Assembly (NCBI RefSeq): GCF_902167145.1
Contig: NC_050101.1
Coordinates: 180,230,428-180,294,427, forward strand
DNA from: Zea mays
Lineage: Eukaryota > Streptophyta > Magnoliopsida > Poales > Poaceae
Direction: 5' to 3'
Length of the DNA stretch: 64,000 nucleotides
Shown here: positions 33,485-46,665 of the stretch, piece after piece
Layout: the number at the start of each line of letters is the position of its first letter
Position numbering within the stretch: the stretch's first letter is position 1
Program-made: the position numbers and the translations under genes
The notes under the pieces: generated by a model
The model's database searches: none
Seen by the model: only the letters and a program-made list of their open reading frames with translations
Told to the model about the DNA's origin: nothing

Positions 33485-35776
33485 GACTGTAGCTGTTGTA
33501 GTGGTAAACAAGGCATAAAGATAGTCAAACTAGGGTAACCTATTGGGTCCCATCAAAATTAACCTATGCAGATCATTATGATTAATCAGAACATGAGTAG
33601 GTAAAAAGAAGTGATCAAGGGCACAACTTGCCTTCAATGAGCTCCTGCTCAGCTACTTCTACTTGTTGAACCTCAGTTTCCACAGTGGCTTGCTCGTCTA
33701 TTCGCATCAACACAATACATACATAGTATAGCCAAAATCAACATCACACCAAACATGTAAATAAAATATACAGTAAAAATCTACACATTAAAATGAAATC
33801 ATAGGAACTGGAATCACTAAATTTGGAGTTATAGAATTCAAGTTATGAATTTCCTAAGGTTTAATGTGATTAAAATAGGATTAAATGTTAAATTAATGTT
33901 CTTACTGTTTTTATGCCAAAATAGAGATACTAAATGATAGAGAATATTATTACAAAATTTTAGAAATTGGAATGGAGTGATTTGGACTAAAAATGGGTTT
34001 TCTATGGATTAAATAGGTTCTAGGAATTGTTTTTATATTAAAAAACCATTTCTGAATTTATTTATTTGATTTTCATGAGCTCAGGACTGGGCGTCAATAT
34101 CCAAAGAACTCAGGGGCACTGGCGCAAGATTACCGAGACTCAGACACGCGGCCGATGGACTGCGGGTTGAATCACTTAAAATACAGGGGCTCTTTTGCAT
34201 TAGCGCTGGTCGAAGGGGTACGGTTAATTCCTAGCCGTTGGATTAGAGACTGGCGGTACAGATTAGACCGACCCCATCCCCAATCGGTACACGGTCCAGT
34301 CCGTTAGATCGCGATCCGATGGATCCAGACTCCTTTGCCTTGCATTAAATCCTACGCGCTCGCCCCGCATCGGACGGTCCTAACAAGCCTAGGTCGAACT
34401 GTTACCCGGCTTCTGATCCTAGCCATCCATCTCCGCATCAACGGCCCAGGTGTCTCCCCCAATACCCTTGTCGAGCTACGGCGGCACCACCCAGGGCACA
34501 CGGCGGACCATCACTGGAGCACAGCGCGCACCCGATTTGAGGCCCCATAACCAAATTCTCTGCTTCTACTCTATCCCCATGAGTTAGCGAATGCAAGGGC
34601 AGTGTTAATACCTTGATTCGATGTGCTGAACGCCCTGGCCACGGCAGCGAGCACGGTCACGGCGGCACTTCGACGTCGTTGACGAATTCGTTGGACGCCA
34701 GCCCCCAATTCCCCGCAGAGAGCTCGGAAACGCCAACAGTGGACTAACCGAAGCACCTAGGGTCGATTAATAGCTGCGGTCGCGGGGTATTTTCAATATG
34801 CTCGCTCGGCGGTAATGGCGGCTTGAAGATTTGCGCGGCTGGGAAAATGTAGAGGAGCAGCGATGAGGAGGGAAGGCGCAGGGGAAACACGATGCCCGAT
34901 TTGTATAGCCCAGGGGACTGGAGTTCGTGCTGACCAAAGGATGCGGCAGCACGCTTCGTTGCAACGGATCCCCGAAGAAGCCGCGACGGATACGGGTAGT
35001 GCGCGAGGTCTGTTGAAGTCGTAGGGAGAGGAGGCAACAGCACACCGGGTCAATCCGTTCCCGCGATTCGAGCGCAGAGTCGGTTGCGGATCTGGGAGAG
35101 CCGGTGGAGAGGTTCGCGCCAGCAGAGGAAGACGGACCCGCGGAGTTCTTGTTGGAGCTCGCGTGGGAGATGGACCTGACGGCTGGGGCCCACGCGCCAG
35201 TGAAGAGGTGAGGGGCGCCCACAGATGAGCACCGGCCGACCGACGAAGGGGACCCACCTGTCGCCGCACGGTGCTGTGGCAAGTTGGGCCGCGCGGGCGA
35301 AAATGCGTATTGGGCCGAATACGAGTTCAGGGCCCAGTTAGGCTAGGTTTTCTTTATTCTTTTCTCTTTTTTTTCTTTCTCTCCTTTTCCCTTTTGTTTT
35401 CAAATCCAATTCAAATTTTGGATCCAAATTAGTGCCGAAATTATTTTCAAATGATTTTGTGAAATCTAAAATCCCAATTTTAGAAATATAATTATATATA
35501 TTATTTATATCACCTTTCTCTCTTTCTTATTTATAAAACCCTACCTTCAAATTTAGGGTTTTAATTCCACTTCTAATATTTATTATCTTATTATTATTAT
35601 CCTTTTTATTTTTTTATTTAATGCACAAACATATAACTCCAACATGATGCCATTTTTTTATCATTTGTTTGACTTAATCTCTAAATTGTGTGTGTGCTCT
35701 TTTCTTATGATGCAAATGAGGCACATAAAATAAGGAAATCTCCATATAATGCTTTTATACAATTTTGAGTATTACA

Positions 35777-35790
35777 AATCCTACCCCCCT
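35777..35790 (-). promoter_or_regulatory. Polypurine tract of chromovirus
   Basis: AAGGGGGGTAGGAT on the minus strand, directly before the 3' LTR (TTGTAATACTC). It primes plus-strand DNA synthesis. Confidence 0.8.
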
Positions 35791-35814
35791 TAAAAATAAT
35801 CTCGTCCTCGAGAT

Positions 35815-38800
35815 TTAAGCAGATCTAGGGAAAAGGTGGGGAAAATCTATGCTAAGCTCTTCTTCTCTTTCCCAAGTTGCTTCATCTTCTCCGTGGTGAC
35901 TCCATTGAACTTTACACATCTTTATAACTTTATTTCTGGTAACTCGAGTCAATGTATCCAGAATCTTGATGGGGTACTCAGCATAAGTCAAATCCTCTTG
36001 AACACTAAGGTCCTCCATTGGTAACTGCTCCTCAGGCACCCTAAGACATTTCTTCAGCTGAGATACATGAAAAACATCGTGAACATCCGCAAGATGGTCC
36101 GGTAACTCCAATTGATATGCAACTTCTCCCACTCGCTTTAAGATTAAGAAGGGTCCAATAAAGCGAGGGGACAACTTTCCTTTGACTTTAAATCTTCTCA
36201 TACCCCTGAGCGGTGACACCTTCAAATAGACATAATCACCCTCCTTAAACTCAAGTAGTCTTCTCCGGGTGTCAGCATAACTTTTCTGCCTTGACTGTGC
36301 AGTTCTCAAATTCTCTCTTATTTGCTGAACTTGTTCCTCTGTTTCCTGTATAATCTCAGGTCCAAACAACTGCCTTTCACCAGTTTGATCCCAATACAAT
36401 GGAGTCCTGCACTTTCTGCCATATAAAGCCTCAAACGGTGACATCTTCAAACTGGCCTGGTAGCTATTATTATATGAGAACTCCGCATACGGCAAACTCT
36501 TATCCCAACTTCCACCATGTTTAAGAGCACAAGCTCTTAACATATCTTCCAGCACTTGGTTAGTCCTCTCAGTCTGCCCATTGGTCTGGGGATGGTAAGC
36601 CGGACTAAAATTCAATCTCGTATCCATTGACTCGTGTAACTTCTTCCAATACCGAGAGGTAAACTGTGATCCCCGGTCTGATACAATCTTCTTTGGCACA
36701 CCATGCTGGCAGACAATCCGTGTCATGTACAACTCTACCAACTTAGCTCCTAAATATGTGGTCTTCACTGGAATAAAGTGGGCTACTTTAGTTAGCCTGT
36801 CCACAATCACCCATATAGAATCATATCCAGCAGACGTGCGGAGTAATCCAACAATGAAGTCCATGCCAATCTCTTCCCATTTCCACTCAGGTATCTTCAG
36901 TGGGTGCAATAGTCCGGCTGGCCTCTGGTGTTCAGCTTTAACTCTTTGGCACACATCGCACATAGCCACATGTGCAGCCACATCTCTCTTCAAACCATAC
37001 CACCAATACTTTTGCTTCAAATCCTGATACATCTTAGTGCTCCCAGGGTGGATAGAATAAACTGAATCATGTGCCTCCTTCAATATGGTTTCCCGAAGAC
37101 TATCGATATCGGGAACACAGATCCGATTCTTGAACCATATCGTGCCTTGCTCATCCTCTGTGAACTCTGGGCCTCTACCTTCTGTTATCAGATCCCTGAT
37201 CTCCTGGATTTTAGCATCACCAACCTGACCTTTACGAATTTCTTGCTCCAAGGTAGGTTCCAATTCAATAGTCACTCCTTCCGTATGTGTAACAATTCCC
37301 AGGTTGAGTCTCTCAAAATCTTTTGCTAATTCATCAGGTAGCTGGACAACGAAAGCGGAGTGAACATGCTCCTTCCAACTCAAGGCATCTGCAACCAAAT
37401 TTGCCTTGCCTGGGTGGTAATGAATCTCCAAGTCATAATCCTTAATGACCTCCAACCAACGGCGTTGCCTAAGGTTGAGATCCTTTTGAGTGAATATGTA
37501 CTTCAAGCTCTTATGATCCGTATATACTTGGCACTTAGTTCCCATGATGTAGTGTCTCCAAATCTTAAGTGCATGCACAACGGCAGCCAGTTCCAAGTCA
37601 TGAGTGGGGTAGTTCAGTTCATGCTTCCGCAACTGACGAGATGCATAGGCAATCACATGTCCTTCTTGCATGAGTACACATCCAAGTCCTTGGCCACATG
37701 CATCACAATAAATGTCAAATCCCTTCTGTAGATCTGGCATAATCAATACTGGCGGCGACATTAGTCTCTCCTTCAATTGATCAAAGCTTTCTTGGCACTT
37801 CTCATCCCACTTGAATTCTCTTCCTTTTTCCAAAAGCAATGTCATAGGCTTAGCAATTTTAGAGAACCCTTCAATAAATCTCCGATAATATCCTGCGAGT
37901 CCCAAGAAACTCCGAATCTCAGTAACTGTAGTGGGCACTCTCCACTCCATTATTTCCTTCACTTTAGCAGGATCCACTGCTATACCTCCATTAGAAATAA
38001 TATGACCAAGGAATGGCACCTTGTCAATCCAAAACTCGCACTTGCTGAACTTAGCGTAGAGTTGATTATCTCGCAGCTTTTGTAGCACCAACCTTAGATG
38101 TTGTTCATGATCACTTTCATTCCTAGAATAGATCAGAATATCGTCGATAAACACCACGATGAATCTGTCCAAATACTCCATAAACACTTTGTTCATCAAA
38201 TTCATGAAATAAGTCGGTGCATTGGTTAATCCAAATGACATAACAGTAAACTCATATAATCCATATCGGGTTGAGAAAGCCGTCTTAGGAATATCTGATG
38301 GTCTAATCTTCATCTGATGATATCCCGATCGGAGATCAATCTTCGAGAATACCCTGGCTCCTCTCATCTGATCAAATAAATCCTCAATACGGGGTAATGG
38401 GTACTTGTTCTTCACCGTGACATCATTAAGTGATCTATAGTCCACGCACATTTGTTGCGACCCATCTTTCTTCTGTACAAATAACACCGGTGCTCCCCAA
38501 GGTGAGGAACTCGGACGAATGTACCCAGCCTCCTGTAACTCAGTTAACTGCTTCTTTAGTTCCTTCAACTCCTCTACGGACATCCTATATGGCCATTTAG
38601 AAATAGGGGCGGTTCCAGGTAAGAGATCAATAACAAACTCAACTTCTCTATCAGGTGGCATCCCTGGTAACTCCTCTGGAAAGACATCCGGAAAATCTCT
38701 AACCACCCGGATGTTGTCACCAACAAACTCCTCAGGCATAAAGAACATTGCACGCATGGATGAGGAGGTTACTGCAATATTAACTTGAAATCTTTCTCCT

Positions 38801-40440
38801 TTAGTGGTAGTGAGCTCTACGGTACCTCTACCACATGCTATAACGGCCTTTGCCTTTCTTAGCCATGACATACCAAGGATCAGATCTATACTGCTTGACT
38901 CTAATATTATAGCAGTAACTCCAAATTCTCTACCCATAATGTTCAATGTCAATCTACGTGTCATTTGATTCGCCTCAACAGGCCCTTTAGGTGTAATTAC
39001 TATCATGGGTTTTCTCATATTTAGCAGTGGTATTTCATTTGTGTTGGCATATCTAGCAGACATGAATGAATGTGTAGCACCAGAATCGAATAATATTGTT
39101 GCAGGAATTGCATTAACATAAAACATACCAAGTACGATGTCACCACCATCAGGAGTATCATCAACGCTGACTTGATTCACCCTGGCTATAGAATATCCCT
39201 TGCCAGGAGTCTGTTGCTTGTTCTGAACTGGAGTAGTAGCAATCCTCTGTGGGCAGACATTTGCATAATGACCAGTCTTCCCACACTTGAAACAAGTAGT
39301 GCCTGAACTCTGTCCTAAAAACTTCGTCGGGGTGCCAGTGGGGGTAGCCTGTCGAGGAAGTGGAGTCCTCAGTGGTGATTGCTGAACTAGACGTGGTCCT
39401 CCTGGTCGAGTCGGTGTACCCTGTGGTGAACTGTAGCGAGGACGAACACTGCTGCTACCCTGTCCTTGTGAGATAGCCTTCCTCTTCAAATCACCCAGTT
39501 GAACACGCTTGTGTTCAATAGCAAGAGCCTTATCCAGTAGCCTCTGAAATGAGGGAAATGTGTGTGCCACCAGTGCATACTGCAAGGGTCCATTAAGTCC
39601 TTCAATAAAGTGCTCCTGCTTCCTCTCATCCTCAGCAACTTCCTCCGGAGCATATCTCGATAACTGAATGAATTTGTCTCTGTACTCGCTGACTGACATG
39701 TTGCCTTGCTTCAATGACAGAAACTCCTTCTTCTTGATCTTTATCATACCAGCTGGAATATGGTAGTTCCTGAACTGTGTGCTGAACTCTGCCCAAGTAA
39801 TAGTATCAGCAGCATCGTGGGCAGCAGTATAAGAACCCCACCAGTCAGCAGCAGGACCAGTCAGACGACCCGAGGCATAAAGAACTTTCTCTCTGTCTGA
39901 GCATTGGGCAATGTTGAGCATCTTCTCAATTGCTTTCAGCCAATCATCTGCATCAAGTGGATCTGGCGAGCTGGCGAAGGTTGGTGGCTTATGACTCATA
40001 AACTCCCGGTGCTTATCACGAGGTGGAACTGGTGGTGGTGGTGGAGGCAATGGCACTTGCTACTGTTGCTGCTGTTGTTGAAGTTGTTGTTGCAACTGCT
40101 GTTGTTGCGCCCTCCTTTCTTGGCGTATCTCCTCTCTCTCCTGGCGCAACTCCTGGTGTATATCTTCTCTTTCCTGACGCATTTCCTGACGTTCTTGCTG
40201 CATCTGGGCACGCATATCAGCCATAGTGTCCGCCATTTGCTGCATCACCGCCATCTGAGCAGCAACCAGTGGGTCAACTCCGCCTGGTGGAGGATTAGGA
40301 GGATTCATCTCTGCAGGCTGTGGCTGAGGTTGTCTATATATCCTTCGAGTGTGTCGGTTAGGAGGCAAATCAATTCCACCACCCCTCCTGGTATTGACCA
40401 TCTGAGTTAGATGCATATGGTAAGAGAGAGCAGTAAACAA
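35815..40440 (-). pseudogene. Chromovirus gag-pol polyprotein with one in-frame TAG
   Basis: A single frame from 40440 (or ATG 40398, MVNTRRGGG) to 35815, broken only by TAG at 40060-40062 within a CAG/CAA (Gln) run. Order: charged coiled-coil N-terminus, gag core ([34 protein letters not shown]), CCHC knuckle ([14 protein letters not shown]), protease ([14 protein letters not shown]), RT ([31 protein letters not shown]), RNase H ([27 protein letters not shown]), integrase with its HHCC finger, the first catalytic Asp (GMDFIVGL) and [17 protein letters not shown], and the terminal chromodomain ([20 protein letters not shown]). The rest of the frame is intact, so suppression or reinitiation at MPLPPPPPP (40056) could still give most of the protein. 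Confidence 0.92.
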
Positions 40441-40883
40441 GGCAGTAATTACGAATCATGTTACTTTGGGGGATTTATTAGCTAAGCAGTTTAATGTTTT
40501 ACCTACCATAGCTAATTTATTACCTTATGCTGGCACATACTAAGATGTCCATATATAATACTTCAATCAATCGAAGAAGCAAATCAGACATTTTCCACCA
40601 GAACAATCAAACAACATTTTTAATAGAGAAAATAATTTTATTTTTTTGTCTTAGGTCTCCTATCTCTTAAAAATGTCATAGGGATAGAGATTCCAAGGTA
40701 TGAAATCCATCTTGTCTCAGAGTAGAAAAGGTAAGAATGATCAGAGTAGAACAGTAGAAGGTGAGACAGGATAAAGATAAGTGTAGAAAGAATCAGAGTA
40801 AGGTAAGTGTAGAATGAATCAGAATGAGATAAGTAGGTAAGGGTTGTCCATTTCTATCTAGGTTTCGTCCTACAGTCAACATT

Positions 40884-40895
40884 CCTCTGATACCA
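40884..40895 (-). promoter_or_regulatory. Primer-binding site of chromovirus
   Basis: TGGTATCAGAGG on the minus strand, four bases inside the 5' LTR; complementary to the 3' end of initiator tRNA-Met. Confidence 0.85.
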
Positions 40896-40899
40896 CTTC

Positions 40900-43800
40900 T
40901 GTAACACCCAGTTTTAAAGAACAAAGCCGGGTGCATCTCATACATGCGCCAAGAAGACAACATATATAATAACAAAGTGTATAGAGATAAATGTCATAAA
41001 ACATCAGAGTATTTATTACATAGCGGAAAACTTATTACAAAATAAAGGAATAAATGTAAAACGAACTAAGGATCGTCGGCGCCAATGTCGACTGAGAAAC
41101 GCCACCTAGATCAGATCGAACTCCTCAGTGTTAGGCGGCTCCTCTTCGACCACCTGTTCTTCTCCTGTGGGGGGGTGTGAGACAGCAAGAGTGAGCTCAC
41201 ATACGTTCATAGCTCAACAAGTCGTGGGGAATAATGTGGCATGAACTCACCAAAGGTGGGAGTTCATGTAGTGTAAGGCTGATCAATGAAATAAAGGCTG
41301 AAGCTGAGCATTGCTTTTATAAGTTGGTCAAAATTTTATTAGCAATTACTAAGTGTAAGTAAATACCAAACCTTAATAATAATAAAGAAAAGTAATAATA
41401 AAATAATCCCAATGCGATGCAAATGTCAAATTAAATTTAAGTTCCATAAATTAATCATGTGAGGGTCCGAGCCGCTCATGACCGTGAGCACGGCTAGTAT
41501 ACTAGTTTTACACTCTGTAGAGGTTGCGCATCTTTACCCACAAGTCATGTTACCCATCTGCCAAGAGACGGCCAATCCCATACACCTCTACCGAGGAGGC
41601 GAGGCAGGGTAACACTACGATGCCTTTACAAAGTTCCACTAGCTTCAGAAATCCCGCTACAGTTTATAGGAAGCTCCAGTGCAGGGTTCTTGCCTGACCG
41701 CCATCGCAGCAAAATCAACCCAAGGACCTCCCTACACTGACCACTCCCCTACTGCCCTTGCCCCTTTCGAGTAAGGAAGACCTCCACTAGCTTTCCTAGT
41801 TAATCAGCCAAGGGCGTCCCATTAAACCCTTGTGGTAGCACTGTTTTCCCGGGTGGTCGCTCCATGTTCCAATTAACATAATGATCTTGTCATGAACAGT
41901 AAATAACAACTGATAACAAAAGTACGAATAATATATATCTCAATGCCCAAATCCACATATAGCACTAGCAAGTACTACCCAAAAAGTCCAGTGGTAAACA
42001 AGGCATAAAGATAGTCAAACTAGGGTAACCTATTGGGTCCCATCAAAATTAACCTATGCAGATCATTATGATTAATCAGAACATGAGTAGGTAAAAAGAA
42101 GTGATCAAGGGCACAACTTGCCTTCAATGAGCTCCTGCTCAGCTACTTCTACTTGTTGAACCTCAGTTTCCACAGTGGCTTGCTCGTCTATTCGCATCAA
42201 CACAATACATACATAGTATAGCCAAAATCAACATCACACCAAACATGTAAATAAAATATACAGTAAAAATCTACACATTAAAATGAAATCATAGGAACTG
42301 GAATCACTAAATTTGGAGTTATAGAATTCAAGTTATGAATTTCCTAAGGTTTAATGTGATTAAAATAGGATTAAATGTTAAATTAATGTTCTTACTGTTT
42401 TTATGCCAAAACAGAGATACTAAATGATAGAGAATATTATTACAAAATTTTAGAAATTGGAATGCAGTGATTTGGACTAAAAATGGATTTTTTATGGATT
42501 AAATAGGTTCTAGGAATTGTTTTTATATTAAAAAAACCATTTCTGAATTTATTTATTTGATTTTCATGAGCTCAGGACTGGGTGTCAATATCCGAAGAAC
42601 TCAGGGGCACTGGCGCAAGATTACCGAGACTCAGACACGCGTCCGATGGACTGCGGGTTGAATCACTTAAAATACAGGGGCTCTTTTGCATTAGCGCTGG
42701 TCGAAGGGGTACGGTTAATTCCTAGCCGTTGGATTAGAGACTGGCGGTACAGATTAGACCGACCCCATCCCCAATCGGTACGCGATCCAGTCCGTTAGAT
42801 CGCGATCCGATGGATCCAGACTCCTTTGCCTTGCATTAAATCCTACGCGCTCGCCCCGCATCGGACGGTCCTAACAAGCCTAGGTCGAACCGTTACCCGG
42901 CTTCTGATCCTAGCCATCCATCTCCGCATCAACGGCCCAGGTGTCTCCCCCAATACCCTTGTCGAGCTACGGCGGCACCGCCCAGGGCACACGGCGGACC
43001 ATCGCTGGAGCACAGCGCGCACCCGATTTGAGGCCCCATAACCAAATTCTCTGCTTCTACTCTATCCCCATGAGTTGAATGCAAGGGCAGTGTTAATACC
43101 TTGATTCGATGTGCTGAACGCCCTGGCCACGGCAGCGAGCACGGTCACGGCGGCACTCCGACGTCGTTGACGAATTCGTTGGACGCCAGCCCCCAATTCC
43201 CCGCAGAGAGCTCGGAAACGCCAACAGTGGACTAACCGAAGCACCTAGGGTCGATTAATGGCTGCGGTAGCGGGGTATTTTCGATATGCGCGCTCGGCGG
43301 TAATGGCGGCTTGAAGATTTGCGCGGCTGGGAAAATGTAGAGGAGCAGCGATGAGGAGGGAAGGCGCAGGGGAAACACGATGCCCGATTTGTATAGCCCA
43401 GGGGACTGGAGTTCGTGCTGACCAAAGGATGCGGCAGCACGCTTCGTTGCAACGGATCCCCGAAGAAGCCGCGACGGATACGGGTAGTGCGCGAGGTCTG
43501 TTGAAGTCGTAGGGAGAGGAGGCAACAGCACACCGGGTCAATCCATTCCCACGATTCGAGCGCAGAGTCGGTTGTGGATCTGGGAGAGCCGGTGGAGAGG
43601 TTCGCGCCAGCAGAGGAAGACAGACCCGCGGAGTTCTTGTTGGAGCTCGCGTGGGAGATGGACCTCACTCCTAGGGCCCACGAGCCAGTGAAGAGGTGAG
43701 GGGCGCCCATAGATGAGCACCGGTCGACCGACGAAGGGGACCCACCTGTCGGCACACGGTGCTGTGGCAAGTTGGGCCGCGCGGGCGAAAATGCGTATTG

Positions 43801-44265
43801 GGCCGAATACGAGTTCAGGGCCCAGTTAGGCTAGGTTTTCTTTATTCTTTTCTCTTTTTTTTTCTTTCTCTCCTTTTCCCTTTTGTTTTCAAATCCTATT
43901 CAAATTTTGGATCCAAATTAGTGCCGAAATTATTTTCAAATGATTTTGTGAAATCTAAAATCCCAATTTTAGAAATATAATTATATATATTATTTATATC
44001 ACCTTTCTCTCTTTCTTATTTATAAAACCCTACCTTCAAATTTAGGGTTTTAATTCCACTTCTAATATTTATTATCTTATTATTATTATCCTTTTTATTT
44101 TTTTATTTAATGCACAAACATATAACTCCAACATGATGCCATTTTTTTATCATTTGTTTGACTTAATCTCTAAATTGTGTGTGTGCTCTTTTCTTATGAT
44201 ACAAATGAGGCACATAAAATAAGGAAATCTCCATATAATGCTTTTATACAATTTTGAGGATTACA
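40900..44265 (-). repeat. 5' LTR of chromovirus
   Basis: 3366 bp, nearly identical to the left LTR without its CACTA. It holds the undisturbed CACTA target (about 41985-42000). The two copies of the GC-rich block (42830-43770 here) differ by several substitutions and a short GCGA indel near 43075. Confidence 0.95.
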
Positions 44266-44477
44266 AAAGATAAACTAGATACAAGGTAAATAGATACGCA
44301 TATCTAAAAACAAGAAATACAGTAGTAAATCTAGTTACCTTAGTCATGGGTGGGGAAATTTGGGTCCAAAATATTTACTAACCCACTTGGCAATAAATTT
44401 GGTCCAATATGATGTATCCCATGATATACATCCCTAATTTGCCAAGTTTCCAAATTTCCCGACGACCTTTGGTCCAC

Positions 44478-46584
44478 TCACTTCCCTTTCGGGATCCAAA
44501 CCTTCTTGGTGCTTTTCATGGTTGAAATTATTTCTTTTGGCACCCAGATGCGTTTGGCCCCCTTTCCTTTGTTGGCTTGCTTGTTGGCCTTGATTGCTAT
44601 CACCTTTCCATTCTTTTTCTTCTTGATCAAATATGGTGTAGCAGCCTTTTTGTCCACCTTTTTGATGTAGATGTTGGAGACTTTGCTTGATGGCGTTTGC
44701 TTGATCTTTTGCCTTTGTTTATCCTTGGTCATCGCCTTGCATTGGAAAGACTTGTGGCCTTCCTTGTGGCATAGCCTACAAATCACAGTTTCTCCCTCCA
44801 TAGGCTTGTTCACTCCCGCAGTGGTGTTATTCTGTGGACGTCGGATTTGTTTGGCTTTGCCTTTCTTGTCATACAAAGCCTTGCCAAGGCGAGCCACTTC
44901 TTGCCTTAATTGTTTATTTTCCTTTGCAACCTCATCCGAGCATGTTTCTACAACAATATTCTCAACAAGAACTTGGTTGCAGGGGTTAGAATCATCAATT
45001 AAATCAAAGCAAGAAGTAGAAGCATCTTTCTTAATAATTTTAGGTATTTCAACTAAAGATGCTGCTGGGGTGCTACCGATGTTTTCTAGCTTAGTAGTTA
45101 GCTCATTATCGTGTATGCTAAAAATTTCCATTTTCTCTAGCAAATTTTCAATAGCTTCTTGGGAGCTAGCTAACTTAGCCTTAAGTTTTTCATTCTTTTT
45201 AATAAGGCCATCATCAGTAGCAGTGGATGGAGCACTCGACTCTAATAGCTCAATTTTAGTTGATAGCTCACAATTTAGGTTTGCAAAAGTTTCAAATTTT
45301 TCTAGCAATCCTTTGTAATCATTTTGGAAGCTAATCAACTTATTTTTCAAAGTTTTAAGTTGAGTTTTTTTGCTTAGTGCAAACATCCTGGAAAAATTTA
45401 ACGGCTTCCGCAAGTTCATCTACGTAGGGCTTTCCCTCACCATCATCATCACTACTACTATCATCACTAGAGGATGGAATGCTCATTTTACCTCTTGCCA
45501 TAAGGCATTTGTGTGATGACCATGATGAGCGTGATGAAGACCGGTGGCTGCGCGTCCTTGGAGGTTCATCTTCACTTGAAGAATCATCCCAAGTTCTAAC
45601 ACTTGTTAGCACCTTGCCTTTGCTCCTCTCCTTTTTGGGTTCGGCCATAGTTGGACATTTGTCCCTGAAGTGGCCCTTCTCCCCGCATGCGAAGCACCCT
45701 CTCTTTCTTTGCTTTTTCCTGTCAATTTTAAAGAGAAAATCTTCGACCTGTAGAGGCACACCCATTAGATTAATCTTGCGGATCATCCCCGTTACCTTTC
45801 CGACGCGTCGGATTGTTTCTTCGTCCTCGAAGGATGATGTGCATGGTTGATTATCTTCATCATCATCACTTTCTTCTTCTTCCTCTTCTTCACTTGGGGA
45901 ACTTGGAGTGGGAGCCTTCTTTTTGCCCTTCCTTTCATCACATGCAAAAGCATATGGCCTTGAGGAAGTTGGCTCCTCTCCCCGACAGATTTTTCGCGAC
46001 ATCTCAAAAGCCACGATTTTCCCAATCACAATGGTCGGGGTCATATTACTCGAATCCTCCATGTTGTGAAGGATGGTGATGATGCTCCCATATCTTCGTT
46101 GTGGTAGCAGAGAGATAATCTTCCTCACAATGTCCACATCACCTAGCTTATTAATGCCAATAGAATTGAGCTCATTGATAATTAGATTCAAACGAGAATA
46201 CATGTCTCTAACAAGCTCATCATCGTTCATAGCAAAAGAATTATACTCATTTAAGACTAGGCAATGTTTTTGCTCACAGACATTTGATGTGCCGTCATGG
46301 AGCTCATGCAATTTTAGCCAAATCTCATTAGCAGTTTTCAAGGTAAATACTTGATTAAAAATATCCATGCTAAGAGATTCATACAAGCAATTTTTGGCTC
46401 TAGCATTTAAATGAATTTCTTTTTCCTCACTCGTGGTGGGTTTCTCGGGATTCTTGAGGGGTTTCGTCCCGTCACAAGTGACTCTCCAAACACCTAGATC
46501 AACGGCCTCTAGGTAACAAGCCATTCTAGCACTATAATATGGGAAGTTAGTGCCGTTGAAGTGTGGTGGCCTATGGGTATCCAT
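44478..46584 (-). pseudogene. Copia gag (UBN2 type) with one frameshift
   Basis: Frame 1 (46584-45355) starts MDTHRPPHFNGTNFPYYSAR, the usual Sirevirus-type gag start, through the UBN2 domain (FTLKTANEIWLKLHELHDGT, YSRLNLIINELNSIG) and a CCHC knuckle (CFACGEKGHFRDKC). Frame 2 (to 44478) continues as a coiled-coil region, a second CCHC knuckle (CRLCHKEGHKSFQC) and repeats ending KKVWIPKGK. The frames join at a run of seven A near 45365; six A would keep one frame, so a single-base change, or slippage, separates them. No pol follows. Confidence 0.85.
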
Positions 46585-46651
46585 CCCTTCCTCTAAAAAG
46601 TGTCGGCTCTTTTAGCGGTGAATCTAAAACGTTTCAAATGAGCCAAACCAG

Positions 46652-46663
46652 GCTCTGATACCA
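46652..46663 (-). promoter_or_regulatory. Primer-binding site of gag-only copia
   Basis: TGGTATCAGAGC on the minus strand just inside the 5' LTR; matches initiator tRNA-Met. Confidence 0.9.
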
Positions 46664-46665
46664 CT

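Larger units (their letters stand above)
26203..33503 (+). mobile_element. CACTA (En/Spm) transposon, 7301 bp
   Basis: The right end reads ...GCTGTTGTAGTG followed by GTA; the left end is GTA followed by CACAACAGC. Comparison with the empty site in the other LTR (CCAGTGGTAAACAAGG near 41994) proves a 3-bp duplication, GTA. The left terminus lacks TAC relative to the right one (CACTACAACAGC). Subterminal arrays of TTTTCGGCGGC/GCCGCCGAAAA lie at both ends. It contains a TNPD-like gene (27383-30889) and a TNPA-like gene (30993-32967), both plus. The transposase frame is open; the shortened left end may impair mobility. Confidence 0.95.
25106..35776 (-). repeat. 3' LTR of chromovirus, split by CACTA
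   Basis: LTR segments 25106-26202 and 33507-35776 flank the CACTA (26203-33503, duplication GTA). Minus-strand start TGTAATACTC, end GGGTGTTACA. The GC-rich block at about 34330-35340 contains several open frames that recur in the other LTR; they are compositional, not genes. The right part has an AT-rich stretch with TTATTATTATT repeats. Confidence 0.92.
25106..44265 (-). mobile_element. Chromodomain Ty3/gypsy element (Tekay/Del type) with CACTA in its LTR
   Basis: Flanked by AAAGA on both sides (25101-25105, 44266-44270). 5' LTR 40900-44265, primer site 40884-40895 (TGGTATCAGAGG), gag-pol 40440-35815, polypurine tract 35777-35790, 3' LTR 25106-35776. The LTRs are about 3.37 kb each once the 7.3-kb CACTA is removed from the 3' copy. 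By eye there are about ten differences in the first ~1.07 kb, so the insertion is recent. Long LTRs plus a C-terminal chromodomain indicate the Tekay/Del chromovirus clade. Confidence 0.95.

Noticed and set aside
34330..35282. Several ORFs of 60-171 codons in the GC-rich part of the chromovirus LTR, repeated at 42826-43770
   Set aside because: They occur in both LTRs, overlap on both strands and show no domain; they follow from composition.
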